Below are positions 8,761 through 18,379 of a DNA stretch of 64,000 bases, in pieces. Position numbers and translations under genes: made by a program. The notes under the pieces are model-generated. The model was not told the origin of the DNA. It saw nothing but the letters and a program-made list of their open reading frames with translations, and searched no databases. The number at the start of each line of letters is the position of its first letter. Position 1 is the stretch's first letter. This stretch comes from Nocardia brasiliensis IFM 10847 (GTDB lineage: Bacteria > Actinomycetota > Actinomycetes > Mycobacteriales > Mycobacteriaceae), in the NCBI RefSeq assembly GCF_000710915.1, contig NZ_BAUA01000002.1, forward strand, positions 1 through 64,000, written 5' to 3'.

Positions 8761-9234
8761 CTAGTGCGTAACATTCGCGTTCGGCTCGACCAACTCGATC
8801 AGCACACCGCCAGCATCCTTCGGGTGGATGAAATTGATGCGCGAATCCGCTGTTCCAGACCTCGGCGCCTCGTACAGCAAACGCAGACCGCGGTTTCGGA
8901 GGTGCGCGCAGACCGCATCGATGTCGGTGACGCGATAGGCCAGTTGTTGCAGGCCGGGTCCGTTACGGTCGATGAACTTCGCAATGGTCGACTCGGCGTT
9001 CAGCGGAGCCAGCAACTGCAGGGCAGTCCCGCGATCGGGCGCCCCGGGCAGCGACAGCATCGCCTCGTGTACGCCCTGGCTCTCGTTGACCTCGCGATGG
9101 GTCTCGACCATGCCGAGATTCTCCGCATACCAGGCAACCGCGACATCCAGATCGGGCACGGCGACACCGACGTGGTCGACGGCGACGACGTAGTCCGCGG
9201 GGATGAAAACGGACGAATCCATATCGTTGCTCAC
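8761..9234 (-). CDS. Methylmalonyl-CoA epimerase
   Basis: A 157-residue VOC-fold enzyme that interconverts the R and S forms of methylmalonyl-CoA in propionate, odd-chain and cholesterol catabolism. DHVGVAVPDLDVAVAWY carries the first metal His, LQQLAYRVTDID the second region, and INFIHPKDAGGVLIELVEP the C-terminal metal Glu. Length and motifs fit the family. The GTG start at 9234 has TACCTT ending 6 nt upstream. It is divergent from the thiolase gene, an arrangement conserved in M. tuberculosis (Rv1322A/Rv1323). Confidence 0.93.
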   Translation of the reverse strand: MSNDMDSSVFIPADYVVAVDHVGVAVPDLDVAVAWYAENLGMVETHREVNESQGVHEAMLSLPGAPDRGTALQLLAPLNAESTIAKFIDRNGPGLQQLAYRVTDIDAVCAHLRNRGLRLLYEAPRSGTADSRINFIHPKDAGGVLIELVEPNANVTH

Positions 9235-9240
9235 TACTCG

Positions 9241-9246
9241 AAGGTA
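9241..9246 (-). promoter_or_regulatory. -10 box of the leaderless epimerase gene
   Basis: TACCTT on the minus strand ends 6 nt before GTG 9234. Confidence 0.5.
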
Positions 9247-9331
9247 GCTCGTACCTGCGTACCGGCAACCGGGGCACAGGAGTTACCGTTGAGTACGGAA
9301 TTTCCGCGGAACAAGCGAAGCGAGGCTCGTC

Positions 9332-10510
9332 GTGACCAGATCAGTAATCGTCTCCGGTGCGCGCACCCCGGTCGGTCGGCTGCTCGGCGGGCTGAAGGAC
9401 TTCAGCGGTTCCGATCTCGGCGGCTTCGCCATCAAAGCCGCGTTGGAGAAGGGCGGCGTCGCGCCCGAACAGGTCGACTACGTGATCATGGGCCAGGTGC
9501 TCACCGCGGGCGCGGGCCAGATCCCGGCTCGACAGGCGGCGGTGGCGGCCGGCATCCCGATGGATGTCCCCGCGCTGACCCTCAACAAGGTGTGTTTGTC
9601 CGGTATCAACGCAATCGCGTTGGCCGACCAGCTGATTCGGGCCGGTGAGTACGAGATCGTGGTCGCGGGCGGCCAGGAATCGATGAGCCAGGCGCCGCAT
9701 CTGCTGGAGAAGAGCCGTGAGGGCTTCAAGTACGGCGATGTCACGATGCGCGACCACATGGCCTACGACGGGCTGTACGACATCTTCACCGACCAGCCGA
9801 TGGGCGCGCTGACCGAACAGCGCAACGACACCGAGCCGGTCAGCCGCGAGGAGCAGGACGCGTTCGCGGCGGCCTCGCATCAGCGTGCCGCCGAGGCGTG
9901 GAAGAACGGCCTGTTCGACGACGAGGTGGTGCCGGTCGCGGTGCCGCAGCGCAAGGGCGACCCGGTGCTGGTGGCCGCGGACGAGGGCATCCGCGCCGAC
10001 ACCACCGCAGAGTCGCTGGCCAAGCTGCGCCCGGCGTTCCGCAAGGACGGCACGGTCACCGCGGGCAGCGCCTCGCAGATCTCCGACGGTGCGGCCGCGG
10101 TCGTGGTGATGAGCAAGGCCAAGGCCGAGGAGCTCGGCCTGAGCTGGCTCGCCGAGATCGGCGCCGCCGGCGTGGTCGCGGGCCCGGATTCGACCCTGCA
10201 GGACCAGCCGGCCAACGCCATCGCGAAGGCCTGTGCACGCGAGGGCATTTCGCCTGCCGACCTGGATCTGGTGGAGATCAACGAGGCGTTCGCCGCAGTC
10301 GGCGTCGCCTCGACCCGCAAGCTGGGCATCGATCCGGCGAAGGTGAACGTCAACGGTGGCGCCATCGCGATCGGTCATCCGCTCGGTATGTCCGGCGCGC
10401 GCATCCTGCTGCACCTGGTGCTGGAACTGAAGCGCCGCGGCGGCGGCGTGGGTGCGGCCGGGCTGTGCGGTGGCGGCGGTCAGGGTGACGCCCTGATTGT
10501 CCGAGTCTGA
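9332..10510 (+). CDS. fadA4: Acetyl-CoA C-acetyltransferase (thiolase)
   Basis: A 392-residue biosynthetic-type thiolase joining two acetyl-CoA into acetoacetyl-CoA, or the reverse. The nucleophile is C88 ([12 protein letters not shown]), the catalytic His lies in [14 protein letters not shown], and the second Cys is C379 ([12 protein letters not shown]). Length is typical. The start is GTG 9332. By position it is the Rv1323 (fadA4) orthologue. It is followed by a strong terminator and so is monocistronic. Confidence 0.95.
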   Translation: MTRSVIVSGARTPVGRLLGGLKDFSGSDLGGFAIKAALEKGGVAPEQVDYVIMGQVLTAGAGQIPARQAAVAAGIPMDVPALTLNKVCLSGINAIALADQLIRAGEYEIVVAGGQESMSQAPHLLEKSREGFKYGDVTMRDHMAYDGLYDIFTDQPMGALTEQRNDTEPVSREEQDAFAAASHQRAAEAWKNGLFDDEVVPVAVPQRKGDPVLVAADEGIRADTTAESLAKLRPAFRKDGTVTAGSASQISDGAAAVVVMSKAKAEELGLSWLAEIGAAGVVAGPDSTLQDQPANAIAKACAREGISPADLDLVEINEAFAAVGVASTRKLGIDPAKVNVNGGAIAIGHPLGMSGARILLHLVLELKRRGGGVGAAGLCGGGGQGDALIVRV

Positions 10511-10531
10511 GGTCTGCGCCACTCTTTTCGA

Positions 10532-10568
10532 TCGCCCTTCACGAAAAACCTTCGTGAAGGGCGATTTT
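10532..10568 (+). terminator. Strong intrinsic terminator after the thiolase gene
   Basis: A perfect 14-bp stem (10532-10545 with 10551-10564), a 5-nt loop and TTTT at 10565-10568. Confidence 0.93.
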
Positions 10569-10580
10569 CGCGAACCGGAC

Positions 10581-10620
10581 TTGACAATGTGATCCGTCGC
10601 ACTACGACACGTCGTAGTGC
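10581..10620 (+). promoter_or_regulatory. Promoter with overlapping palindromic operator for the DUF3817 gene
   Basis: TTGACA (10581-10586) with TACGAC (10603-10608) at 16-bp spacing forms a sigma-A-type promoter. A perfect 10-2-10 palindrome (10599-10608 and 10611-10620; half-site GCACTACGAC) covers the -10 and the start point, an ideal repressor position. The cognate regulator is not obvious nearby; TetR or BlaI-type dimers would fit. Confidence 0.7.
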
Positions 10621-10639
10621 ATGCGGCACAATAAGGCCT

Positions 10640-11008
10640 ATGGGCAATGTCTTCGACCTGAGCACTGCCGCGAAGCGGCTTCGTTTCATCGCGGTGCTCG
10701 AGGCGATCTCGTGGTTTTTCCTGATCATCGGCATGGTGCTCAAGCGGCTGCCGGAACCGATCCTGTGGCCGGTGAAGGTCTTCGGCATGACGCACGGCAT
10801 CGTGTTCGTGCTGTTCGTGCTCTCGGTCATCGTGGCCTCGCGGGAACTGGGGTGGACCGGCAAGACCACGCTGCTCGCGCTGCTGTCGAGCATCCCGCCG
10901 TTCTTCACCGTGGTGTTCGAGATCTGGGCCGTGCGCTCCGGCAAGCTGGGTGAGCTGAGCAACCCGGTTTCTGCCGAGTCCGGAGCCCCGGCCTCGGCCA
11001 CCTCGTGA
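10640..11008 (+). CDS. DUF3817 small membrane protein
   Basis: A 122-residue protein with three hydrophobic segments (FIAVLEAISWFFLIIGM, GIVFVLFVLSVIVAS, and a third at LLALLSSIPPFFTVVFEI). The RFIAVLEAISW start and MTHGIVFVLF centre match DUF3817, an integral membrane family of unknown role. ATG 10640 was chosen over an upstream in-frame start because it lies 20 nt after the operator and gives the family N-terminus. Its promoter carries a tight palindrome, so it is probably induced by a signal. A second DUF3817 gene lies at 39454. Confidence 0.85.
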   Translation: MGNVFDLSTAAKRLRFIAVLEAISWFFLIIGMVLKRLPEPILWPVKVFGMTHGIVFVLFVLSVIVASRELGWTGKTTLLALLSSIPPFFTVVFEIWAVRSGKLGELSNPVSAESGAPASATS

Positions 11009-11021
11009 CAAACTGGAAACC

Positions 11022-11918
11022 GTGACTCGACCTGCTGCACGCCGTACTTCGCCCGCCGTTGCCGCCGCCATGTCCGGGGCCGTGGACCTGTCCAGCCTGA
11101 AGCAGCCGCCCGCCGGAGCATCCGGCGCGGCCGGCGGCGACTACGCGGTCACCGAGACGAACTTCGAGACGAAAGTGCTGCGCCGCTCGGTGCAGGTGCC
11201 CGTGGTCGTCGCGCTGTACTCGCAGCGCAGCCCGGGCAGCGTCGAGCTGGTCCGCACGCTGGAACGACTGGTCGGCGAGAGCGGCGGGGCCTGGGATCTG
11301 GCCACCGTCGAAGCCGAGTCGAACATGCGGATCGCGCAGGCGTTCGGCGTGCAGGGCATCCCGACCGTCATCGCGGTCGCGGGGGGTCAGCCGCTGGCCG
11401 ATTTCCAGGGCGCCCAGCCCGAGCCGCAGGTCCGGCAGTGGCTGAGCGCGGTCGTCGACGCGGTGGCGGGCAAGCTGCCCGGCGGCGAGACGCCCGAGGA
11501 AGCGCCGGAGGATCCGCGCTTCGTCGCGGCGGAAACGGCGCTGGAGCAGGGTGACATGGCCGGTGCCGAGGCCGCCTACGAGGCGATCATCGCCGCGGAG
11601 CCCGGTAACGAGGAGGCCAAGGGCGCGCTGCGGCAGCTGCGGTTCCTCGCTCGCGCGCAGGAGATCCCGGAGACCGCGATCGCCACCGCCGATGCCGACC
11701 CCGCGAACGTGGACGCCGCTCTGGACGCCGCCGACCTCGAGCTGCTGAGCCAGCTGCCGGAGGCCGCGTTCGAGCGGCTGATCGCGGTCGTCAAGCGCAC
11801 CGCGGGCGACGACCGCACCAAGGCGCGCACCCGGCTGCTCGAACTCTTCGAATTGTTCGACCAGGCCGAGCCGTTCGTGGTGGCCGCCCGGCGCAAGCTC
11901 GCCGCCGCGCTGTACTGA
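11022..11918 (+). CDS. Thioredoxin-fold plus TPR protein lacking the CxxC (CnoX-like)
   Basis: A 298-residue protein. A thioredoxin domain (about 45-150) has VVVALYSQRSPGSVELV where the CxxC should be, so both redox cysteines are missing. The cis-Pro loop (GVQGIPTVIAV) remains. A C-terminal region (about 165-298) with LEQGDMAGAEAAYEAI fits TPR repeats. This is the layout of E. coli YbbN/CnoX, a holdase chaperone that hands clients to GroEL or DnaK; this one cannot act as a disulfide reductase. The start is GTG 11022, 13 nt after the DUF3817 stop. It is the Rv1324 position orthologue and converges on glgB. Confidence 0.88.
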   Translation: MTRPAARRTSPAVAAAMSGAVDLSSLKQPPAGASGAAGGDYAVTETNFETKVLRRSVQVPVVVALYSQRSPGSVELVRTLERLVGESGGAWDLATVEAESNMRIAQAFGVQGIPTVIAVAGGQPLADFQGAQPEPQVRQWLSAVVDAVAGKLPGGETPEEAPEDPRFVAAETALEQGDMAGAEAAYEAIIAAEPGNEEAKGALRQLRFLARAQEIPETAIATADADPANVDAALDAADLELLSQLPEAAFERLIAVVKRTAGDDRTKARTRLLELFELFDQAEPFVVAARRKLAAALY

Positions 11919-11967
11919 CCAGCGGCGCGGCGGTACTGACCGGCGGGCTCCGGGCCCCGGTGGGCGA

Positions 11968-14123
11968 TCAGCTTTCCGGGGCCAGCCAGACCGCGCTGTT
12001 GGGGGCGAGGGCGAGGACGGCCGAGGCGGGACGGCCGTGCCACGGTTCGTCCGTCGCCTCGACCGCGCCCATGTTGCCGATGCCGGAACCGCCGTATTCG
12101 GCGGCATCGGTGTTCAGGATCTCCGTCCACCGCCCCGCGCCGGGCAACCCGACGCGATACTCGCCGTGCACCGAACCGGAGAAGTTGTAGACGCAGGCCA
12201 CCACGGAGCCGTCCGACCCGTAGCGCAGGAACGACAGCACGTTGTTGGCGTGATCGTTCGCCTCGATCCAGGAGTAGCCGCCCGGTGTGGTGTCCTGGCT
12301 CCACAGCGCGGGACGGTCGCGGTACACCGCGTTGAGTGCGCGCACCGTCGCGGTGATGCCGAGGTGCAGCGGGTTGTCCAGTTCCGGCCAGTCCAGTCCG
12401 CGATCGTGGGACCACTCGCGGAACTGGCCGAAGTCCTGGCCCATGAACAGCAGTTGCTTGCCGGGATGCCCCCACATGTAGGCCAGCAGCGCGCGCACCC
12501 CACTCGCTTTGGCGAAATCGTCGCCCGGCATCCGGGTCCACAGCGTGCCTTTGCCGTGCACGACCTCGTCGTGACTGATCGGCAGCACGAAGTTCTCGCT
12601 CCACGCGTACATCAGCGAGAAGGTGATCTCGTTGTGGTGCCAGGACCGATGGATCGGGTCGCGGCCCAGGAAGTCGAGGGTGTCGTGCATCCAGCCCATG
12701 TTCCACTTCATGGTGAAGCCGAGGCCGCCGACGTCGGTGCCGCGGGTGACGCCCGGCCAGCTGGTGGACTCCTCGGCGATGGTGACCACGCCGGGGTGGT
12801 GACGGTGCACGGTGTTGTTGAGATCCTGCAGGAAATCCACGGCCTCCAGGTTTTCCCGGCCGCCGTGCACGTTCGGCTCCCAACCGCCTTCCGGGCGTGA
12901 GTAATCCAGGTACAGCATGGAGGCGACGGCGTCGACGCGCAGGCCGTCGATGTGGAACTCCTCGATCCAGAAGCGCGCGTTGGCCACCAGGAAGTTGCGC
13001 ACCTCGTGCCGCCCGAAGTCGAAAACGTAGGTGCCCCAGTCGAGTTGCTCACCGCGCCGCGGATCGGCGTGTTCGTAGAGCGGGGTGCCGTCGAAGCGGG
13101 CCAGTGCCCATTCGTCGCGCGGGAAGTGTGCGGGTACCCAGTCGAGCAGCACGCCGATGCCGGCCCGGTGCAGCCGGTCGACGAAGGCGCGGAAGTCGTC
13201 GGGGCTGCCGAAGCGCGCGGTCGGGGCGTAGTACGAGGTGACCTGATATCCCCAGGAACCGCCGAACGGGTGCTCGGCGATGGGCAGCAGTTCGATGTGC
13301 GTGAATCCGGCCGCCTGCACGTAATCGGCCAGTTGGTCGGCCAATTCGCGATAGCCGAGGCCGGGACGCCAGGAACCGAGGTGCACCTCGTAGACGCTCA
13401 TCGGCGCCTGGGTGGGGTCGGTCTGCGCGCGGGTGTCGAGCCACTGCTGGTCGCTCCAGACGTGGTGGCTCTCGGTCACCACCGAGGCCGTGGCGGGCGG
13501 CACCTCGGTGGCGAACGCCATCGGATCGGCGTGGTCGACCGTGCGGCCGTCGGCGCCGTGCACCCGGAACTTGTACATGGTGCCGGGCCCGACGTCCGGC
13601 ACGAACACCTCCCAGATGCCCGAGGTGCCGAGGGCGCGCATCGGCGCGCTCTGCCCGCCCCATCCGTCGAAATCGCCGAATACGGTGACGCCGCGCGCAT
13701 TCGGCGCCCACACGGCGAACGAGGTGCCGTGCACGTCGCCGTCCAGGGTGGTGTACCGGCGCGGGTGCGCGCCGAGCACGTCCCAGAGTCGTTCGTGGCG
13801 GCCCTCACCGATCAGGTGCAGGTCCAATTCGCCCACTGTGGGCAGGAATCGGTAACCGTCGGCACTGAGCACCGTCTGGCCGCCGGGGTAGGTCGTCACC
13901 AGGCGGTAGTCCATGAGTTCGGGATAGGGCACCACCGCGGCGAACACCCCGTGCCCCAGCGACTTCAGCGGATGATCCACGCCGCCGACCCTGGCCGCCA
14001 CCGAATCCGCGTGCGGGCGTAGCGCTCTGATCTCCACGCCGTCCGGATGCGGGTGCGCGCCGAGCACCGTGTGCGGATCGGGATGGGTGCCCGCGGCGAG
14101 CAGCATCAGATCCCTACGGCGCA

Positions 14124-14124
<1 letters not shown>
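11968..14124 (-). CDS. glgB: 1,4-alpha-glucan branching enzyme GlgB
   Basis: A 718-residue GH13 enzyme that makes alpha-1,6 branches in glycogen or capsular glucan. It has an N-terminal CBM48-like part ([17 protein letters not shown]), a catalytic barrel with [24 protein letters not shown] (nucleophile Asp), [11 protein letters not shown] (acid Glu) and [13 protein letters not shown], and an all-beta tail. The ATG at 14124 overlaps the glgE stop (TGATG), so the two are translationally coupled; a long upstream extension of this frame is spurious because it lies inside glgE. GlgE lengthens linear maltosyl chains and GlgB branches them. Confidence 0.97.
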
Positions 14125-16124
<2,000 letters not shown>

Positions 16125-16130
16125 GGGACC

Positions 16131-16136
16131 AACCTA
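16131..16136 (-). promoter_or_regulatory. -10 box of the leaderless glgE-glgB operon
   Basis: TAGGTT on the minus strand ends 6 nt before GTG 16124. Confidence 0.6.
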
Positions 16137-16255
16137 CCGGCACCGGTGCGGATACACCGGATCAGCGCGGTGATAGGGGAGGGCCGTGGATGGACTGGGC
16201 CGACTTCGTCACGGCATCGGAGTCGGCTGGGAGGGCGCTGTTCTGCCTGCGTCGG

Positions 16256-16429
16256 CGCGGTCAGCTGGGGGTGCGCATTCGCTGGTGGTGCGCTTCGGCG
16301 GTCGGCTCGCCTTCGCGGTCAGCTGGGTGGAGCGTTACTGGTAGGGCGGGTGGGGCGGTCCGGCTCGCCTCCGCGGTCAGCTGTGTGGCGCGTCCGCTGG
16401 TAGGGCCCGCCGGACGGTCAGCTCGCTTC
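16256..16429. repeat. Three tandem copies of a 58-bp repeat in a 316-bp gene-free region
   Basis: Copies start at 16256, 16314 and 16372, each opening with CGCGGTCAGCTG and continuing with CTGGTAGGGC-like and CGGCTCGCCT-like blocks. The period is not a multiple of three and no convincing gene fits 16125-16440. Short frames starting at 16186 or 16190 open well but run into the repeats. The array lies upstream of the glgE promoter and downstream of the LysE-type gene. Confidence 0.75.
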
Positions 16430-16440
16430 CGGTGAGGTAG

Positions 16441-17082
16441 TCAGCGGGCGTCGGCTGCGAGGCCGAGTCCGAGGGCGACCAGGATCGCGCCGAGAATCCG
16501 CTCCACCCGCTGCCGGATGCCGGTGCGGCGCAGCCAGGTGCCCGCGCGGTCGGCGGCGAGCACGATGCCGACGCACCACGCGGTGTCGATCACCACCTGG
16601 ATCAGCACCAGCGCGAGCACGCTGGGCAGCACCGGACCGCTGGACGGCAGGAACTGCGGCAGGATCGTCAGGCCGAACACCGCCGCCTTCGGGTTGGCGG
16701 CGATCGAGAGCAGCGACGCGCGGAACGCCGCGCCCGGGGTGCGCCCGCTCGGCAGCAGCTTGGTCATCGCGCCGCCGAACTCGTCGTCGCGCCGCGCCCC
16801 ACGCCACGCCTGGATGCCGAGCCAGATCAGCACCAAGGCGCCGACGACATGCAGCGCGGTGTTCATGAAATGGTTGGCGACCAGCAGCACCGAGAGTCCG
16901 GCACCGCCCGCGATGCTCCAGCCGAACACGCCGATCTCGTTCCCGGCGACCGCGGCCAACCCCGCCTTGCGTCCGTCGCGCACCGACCGCTGGAGAAACA
17001 GTGCCGTCGCGGGTCCGGGGAGCGCGGCCAGGATCGAACAGGCCAGCAGGAATTGCGGAAGAACGGTGACCCAGTGCGGCAT
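16441..17082 (-). CDS. LysE/RhtB family amino-acid exporter
   Basis: A 213-residue inner-membrane protein with about six hydrophobic segments. ALPGPATALFLQRSVRDGRKAGL matches the LysE/RhtB signature (GP..A, then G...G), and ANPKAAVFGLTILPQFL is the second family mark. Members export amino acids or small metabolites with proton drive. ATG 17082 gives the family length; a longer reading frame upstream is spurious. It is inserted between glgE and the TetR/VOC pair relative to M. tuberculosis. The substrate is unknown. Confidence 0.9.
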   Translation of the reverse strand: MPHWVTVLPQFLLACSILAALPGPATALFLQRSVRDGRKAGLAAVAGNEIGVFGWSIAGGAGLSVLLVANHFMNTALHVVGALVLIWLGIQAWRGARRDDEFGGAMTKLLPSGRTPGAAFRASLLSIAANPKAAVFGLTILPQFLPSSGPVLPSVLALVLIQVVIDTAWCVGIVLAADRAGTWLRRTGIRQRVERILGAILVALGLGLAADAR

Positions 17083-17186
17083 CTGCCGATGCTGCCATGC
17101 GGATCGGCGGTGTCGCCAGCGGGTTTCGGGGTGGTCCCGCTTGGCTGCTGTCCGCTCGTGCCAGCGGGCAAGTAGGAGACGTGCGC

Positions 17187-17774
17187 CTAGGCGCGGTAGC
17201 CCGCCAACAGGCGGCGCAGGGCGGCTTTCGTATCGGTGAGTGCTCGCGGATCGGTGGTGGTGGCCAACCACAGGGCGGCTTCGTTCATCGCGCCGGACAG
17301 CAGGTGGGTGAGCGGCGCGACCGGCTGCCGGGCGAGCACGCCGGCGTCGATCAGCGTTTGCAGCGCTTCCTCGAGATGGCGGGCCGAGGCCGCCGCGTCC
17401 AGCGCGCGCCATTCGTTCCAGCCGAGTACCGCGGGTCCGTCGATCAGCATGATCCGCTGGATCTCCGGATCGGTACAGGCGGTCAGGAAGGCTTCGCAGC
17501 CCGCGACCAGTTGATCCCACGGGTCGGTGACGGCTTCGGCGGCCGCCGAAACCCGCGCGCCGACCTCCTGCTGCACCTGCTCCAGCACCGCGCCGAACAG
17601 CGCGGCCTTGCTGTCGAAGTGGTGATAGAGCGCGCCCTTGGTCACGCCCGTCGCCGAGACGATCTCCGACAGGCCAACGGCGCCATAGCCTTTCGCCGCG
17701 AACAGGCGCCGGCTCGTATGCAACAGCGCGCGCCGGGTCTCCTCTCGCTGCTGGGTGCGGATCGTGCTCGGCAT
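17187..17774 (-). CDS. TetR family repressor of the divergent VOC gene
   Basis: A 195-residue regulator. The N-terminal helix-turn-helix is LFAAKGYGAVGLSEIVSATG followed by VTKGALYHHF (about 24-54), with an all-helical ligand domain after it. It is divergent from the VOC gene, and the 81-bp gap holds two near-identical palindromes (17792-17808, 17824-17840), so it most likely represses both itself and the VOC gene. No ligand can be read from the sequence. The start is ATG 17774. Confidence 0.92.
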   Translation of the reverse strand: MPSTIRTQQREETRRALLHTSRRLFAAKGYGAVGLSEIVSATGVTKGALYHHFDSKAALFGAVLEQVQQEVGARVSAAAEAVTDPWDQLVAGCEAFLTACTDPEIQRIMLIDGPAVLGWNEWRALDAAASARHLEEALQTLIDAGVLARQPVAPLTHLLSGAMNEAALWLATTTDPRALTDTKAALRRLLAGYRA

Positions 17775-17791
17775 CGCCTACCTCTCCATTG

Positions 17792-17808
17792 ACATACCGA
17801 TGGTATGT
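17792..17808. promoter_or_regulatory. TetR operator 1
   Basis: A 7-3-7 palindrome, ACATACC-GAT-GGTATGT. It overlaps TTGACA (17789-17794), the -35 of the rightward promoter. Confidence 0.85.
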
Positions 17809-17823
17809 GACCTAGTTTAGCTG

Positions 17824-17840
17824 ACATACCATCGGTATGT
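17824..17840. promoter_or_regulatory. TetR operator 2
   Basis: A 7-3-7 palindrome, ACATACC-ATC-GGTATGT, centred 32 bp (about three helical turns) from operator 1. It covers the likely start point of the rightward promoter (TTGACA, 18 bp, TAGTTT at 17813-17818). Confidence 0.85.
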
Positions 17841-17855
17841 GAGAGTGAGAGAGTC

Positions 17856-18299
17856 ATGAAACTGAGCAGCTTCTACCCGGTCATCGGCACCGCCGACATC
17901 GCGGCGGCCCGCGACTTCTACACCACCTGGCTGGGCTTCGAGATCACCTTCGAGGCGGACTGGTACGTGAGCCTGCGCCGTGCGGGCGACCGCACCTACG
18001 AGCTCGCGCTGCTCGACTACACCCACCCGACCGTGCCCGCGGCCTATCGCAAACCGGTTCAGGGTCTGCTGCTGAACTTCGAGGTGGACGACGTGGACGC
18101 CGAGTGGGAGCGCCTCGTCGTGCAGGGTGGGCACAAGGCGGAACTGGAGATCCGGTCCGAGGACTTCGGTCAGCGTCACTTCATCATCGCCGACCCCAGC
18201 GGCGTGCTGATCGACGTGATCAAGGAGATCCCGCCCGCCGGTGACTTCGTGGCGCAGTTCTCCGCGGAGTACGCGGCGGAGAAGTTCGGCGCGCAGTAG
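17856..18299 (+). CDS. VOC (glyoxalase/bleomycin-resistance) family protein
   Basis: A 147-residue protein with two beta-alpha-beta-beta-beta halves of the vicinal oxygen chelate fold: [20 protein letters not shown] opens the first half, [18 protein letters not shown] the second, and [16 protein letters not shown] closes it. Members detoxify or bind small molecules (glyoxalases, dioxygenases, antibiotic-binding proteins). The substrate is unknown. Control by the divergent TetR through two operators suggests induction by its substrate or a related compound (inference). Confidence 0.88.
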   Translation: MKLSSFYPVIGTADIAAARDFYTTWLGFEITFEADWYVSLRRAGDRTYELALLDYTHPTVPAAYRKPVQGLLLNFEVDDVDAEWERLVVQGGHKAELEIRSEDFGQRHFIIADPSGVLIDVIKEIPPAGDFVAQFSAEYAAEKFGAQ

Positions 18300-18366
18300 C
18301 AGCGGTGGAGCCGGGCGCAGGGTTGTGCGCCGGACCGCTCGGGCGGACTCGAGGCCTGCGGTTCGG

Positions 18367-18372
18367 TAGGGT
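18367..18372 (+). promoter_or_regulatory. -10 box of leaderless glgP
   Basis: TAGGGT ends 7 nt before GTG 18380. Confidence 0.55.
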
Positions 18373-18379
18373 TCGCGGG

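Noticed and set aside
16186..16435. Short plus-strand frames from GTG 16186 and ATG 16190 with a good ribosome site.
   Set aside because: They run straight into the 58-bp tandem repeats and match no known family; the period rules out conserved coding.
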